From contig NC_084932.1 of NCBI RefSeq assembly GCF_958298935.1, positions 18,827,501 to 18,891,500 on the forward strand: a stretch of DNA of 64,000 bases, read 5' to 3'. The DNA comes from Phragmites australis (lineage: Eukaryota > Streptophyta > Magnoliopsida > Poales > Poaceae). Shown here piece after piece: positions 62,683-64,000 of this stretch (within the stretch, counting starts at the first letter, position 1; every line of letters starts with the position of its first letter). The position numbers were made by a program, and so were the translations under genes. The notes below the pieces were generated by a model. The model made no database searches. It saw nothing but the letters and a program-made list of their open reading frames with translations, and was not told the origin of the DNA.

Positions 62683-64000
62683 ATGGCGGGTGGACATCGT
62701 CTTCAGCACGTTGATTCGAACTTGAACGAGGAGATGGGAAACGTGGCCCAGGTGGCCCCAGCTCCAACTGGTCCTCAGCACCGTCAACAGCCGGCTCATA
62801 CGGCACCTCCTTACGTCGGGGACCATGGCGCTGGGCCAGTAGGGCCACGACCGCCGCGGGCGGGTCGCCGAACCCGCAGCAAGCAGCAATCGTCCCTGCC
62901 ACAAGATCGGCATCCGGACAACACCGAGTGCCGATACGGCGCAAACTCAACTTTGGCGATGCCAGCCCTGGGAGTGCCTTGCTTGCGGCGCAAGCACTCC
63001 TTAGGCACCCGCCTGTACAGGCAGCAGGAGAAACACCAGAGGGCCGTTGGCTACAGGAGGTAGCCGACTTGGTGGGCACGGCTCATCGGCAAGTACTTGC
63101 CCAAAGTTCCCGTACCACCTCCCTCTACGGTACAACAAAGGCTGGAACATCTGCGGGTGGCGGTAGAGCCAGCCGGGTGGGCTCCAAACGAAGTGCCTCC
63201 CCCCTGATCACGACGGGAGCTCAAGACCTCCGTTTGCACATTAATGAGCGGAGGGCCATCGAGGATGCGTGTGTCACCCTCGAGCGCCATCGGGAGTCCC
63301 GTCGCGAGGCCGAGGCGGTGGAGGACCAAGCCTCCTCTATGCCGGCCCGCGACCACCGGGGTTCCCCGGTGCGCCGGCGTTCACCCCCCAGGGGCACAGC
63401 CGGCGCCGAGGTATATGGCACAGGCTACCGAGTGTTCACCGGCGAGCTCCGTTGGGTCAACTGGCCCACAAAGTTCTGGCCCGAACTACCGGAAAAGTAC
63501 AACGGTTCCATCGACCCCGTTGAGTTCCTCTAGATCTACACCACCGCTATCCAAGCGGCGGGCGGGAACGAAAAGGTGATGGTAAACTACTTTCACGTGG
63601 TCCTAAGGGGCTATGCCCGCTCTTGGCTCATGAACTTACCCCCAGGCTCTATATGCTCTTGGGATGATCTATGCCACCAGTTTGTGGCAAACTTTCAGGG
63701 CACCTTCGCGTGCCCTGGCCTGGAGTGCGATCTCCATGCCGTCAAGCAGCGGGAGGGAGAGACGCTGAGGCGGTTCATACAGCGCTTCAGCCAGGTCCGC
63801 AATTCCATCCCACGGATCACCCCCCCACGCTATCATCGTCGCCTTCCGGCAGGGCGTCCGCGATGAGCGGATGCTCGAGAAGCTAGGCACGCACGAGGTT
63901 GAGACCACCACGGAGCTTTTCCCGCTGGCCAACAAGTGCGCCAAGGTGGCGGAAGCTCGGGCGTGGCAAGGGCTGCGCCCCGAGCAACCCGCAGCTGACA
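62683..64000 (+). pseudogene. Gag of the right-hand gypsy element (partial, broken)
   Basis: ATG at 62683 starts 'MAGGHRLQHVDSNLNEEMGN'. A frame change near 62925 moves to the frame with 'SPGSALLAAQALLRHPPVQA'. The retrotrans_gag domain reads 'WPTKFWPELPEKYNGSIDPV', then TAG at 63531-63533. It continues in the same frame with 'IYTTAIQAAGGNEKVMVNYF', 'LRGYARSWLMNLPPGSICSW' and 'HAVKQREGETLRRFIQRFSQ'. A +1 change in a C run near 63828 shifts to 'IVAFRQGVRDERMLEKLGTH', 'EVETTTELFPLANKCAKVAE' and the window end. The TAG replaces a usual Gln codon (EFLQIY). Confidence 0.9.

Larger units (their letters stand above)
61563..64000 (+). mobile_element. 5' end of a Ty3/gypsy element, running off the window
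   Basis: A ~1.06-kb LTR starting TGTTGTGACACC (or TGTGACACC at 61566) and ending CACCGACA at 62624 is followed by GCTGGCGCGCCAGGTAGGGG, the primer-binding-site-like tract, and then gag. LTR blocks GTAGGGTATTAC and GGCCTGAACCTGT are shared with the 29.4-30.0 kb LTR, so it is a relative of the Tat-type element. The element continues beyond 64000. Confidence 0.85.

Overview
This window is from a plant nuclear genome, almost certainly a grass (Poaceae). It holds nested LTR retrotransposons, a Helitron with replication protein A (RPA) exons, grass-type L1 LINE tails, CACTA, Stowaway and hAT DNA elements, and one DUF4220/DUF594 gene, a family that is expanded in grasses. Genes carry GT-donor introns, and nothing bacterial is present. 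I cannot name the species from sequence alone. Nearly all of the 64 kb is transposable-element sequence at several stages of decay. The only candidate host gene is the DUF4220/DUF594 gene at 58.2-60.4 kb, and it is itself broken.

Layout. (1) 1.03-6.74 kb: a large non-coding LTR element (LARD-like), two ~417-bp LTRs around a CTTCG-rich interior. (2) About 6.74-25 kb: a decayed minus-strand Helitron. It holds a Cys-rich N-terminus, the Helitron_like_N/Rep region with the HUH motif, the C-terminal end of the helicase, and RPA-like exons. It also contains fragments of two unrelated host genes, a ribosomal protein L10a gene and an FTSH11-like protease gene, in the classic style of Helitron gene capture. 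The Rep region is split by a 5'-truncated LINE (12-bp target duplication) and by a ~3.05-kb solo LTR (5-bp duplication). A degraded minus-strand gypsy-type element lies between Rep and the helicase end. (3) 26.7-29.4 kb: a Stowaway MITE, a 120-bp hAT MITE, a possible zf-XS-like gene fragment and a 1.18-kb hAT-like element. (4) 29.4-39.0 kb: a Ty3/gypsy element with dual RNase H (Tat-type) and antisense ORFs downstream of integrase, truncated on the right. (5) 39.0-46.3 kb: the 3' end of a chromodomain gypsy element (Tekay/RIRE3-like) with its polypurine tract and long 3' LTR, split by another LTR-like insertion. (6) 46.3-50.8 kb: a LINE tail, a copia 3' fragment and a CACTA fragment with an Ulp1-like protease. 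(7) 51.04-57.51 kb: a structurally complete minus-strand Ty1/copia element with GCTAG target duplications and expanded tandem arrays in its LTRs. (8) 57.5-61.6 kb: the gene island. (9) 61.56 kb to the end: the 5' LTR and gag of another gypsy element, running off the window.

The elements are related mainly by nesting. The Helitron is the oldest scaffold in the left third, and the LINE, solo LTR and gypsy-type remnant landed in or replaced parts of it. The most notable composite is the Helitron/RPA locus carrying FTSH11-like and RPL10A exons about 30 bp apart inside RPA intron space. All open reading frames in the transposons that I inspected contain stops or frameshifts, so I see no clearly autonomous element here.
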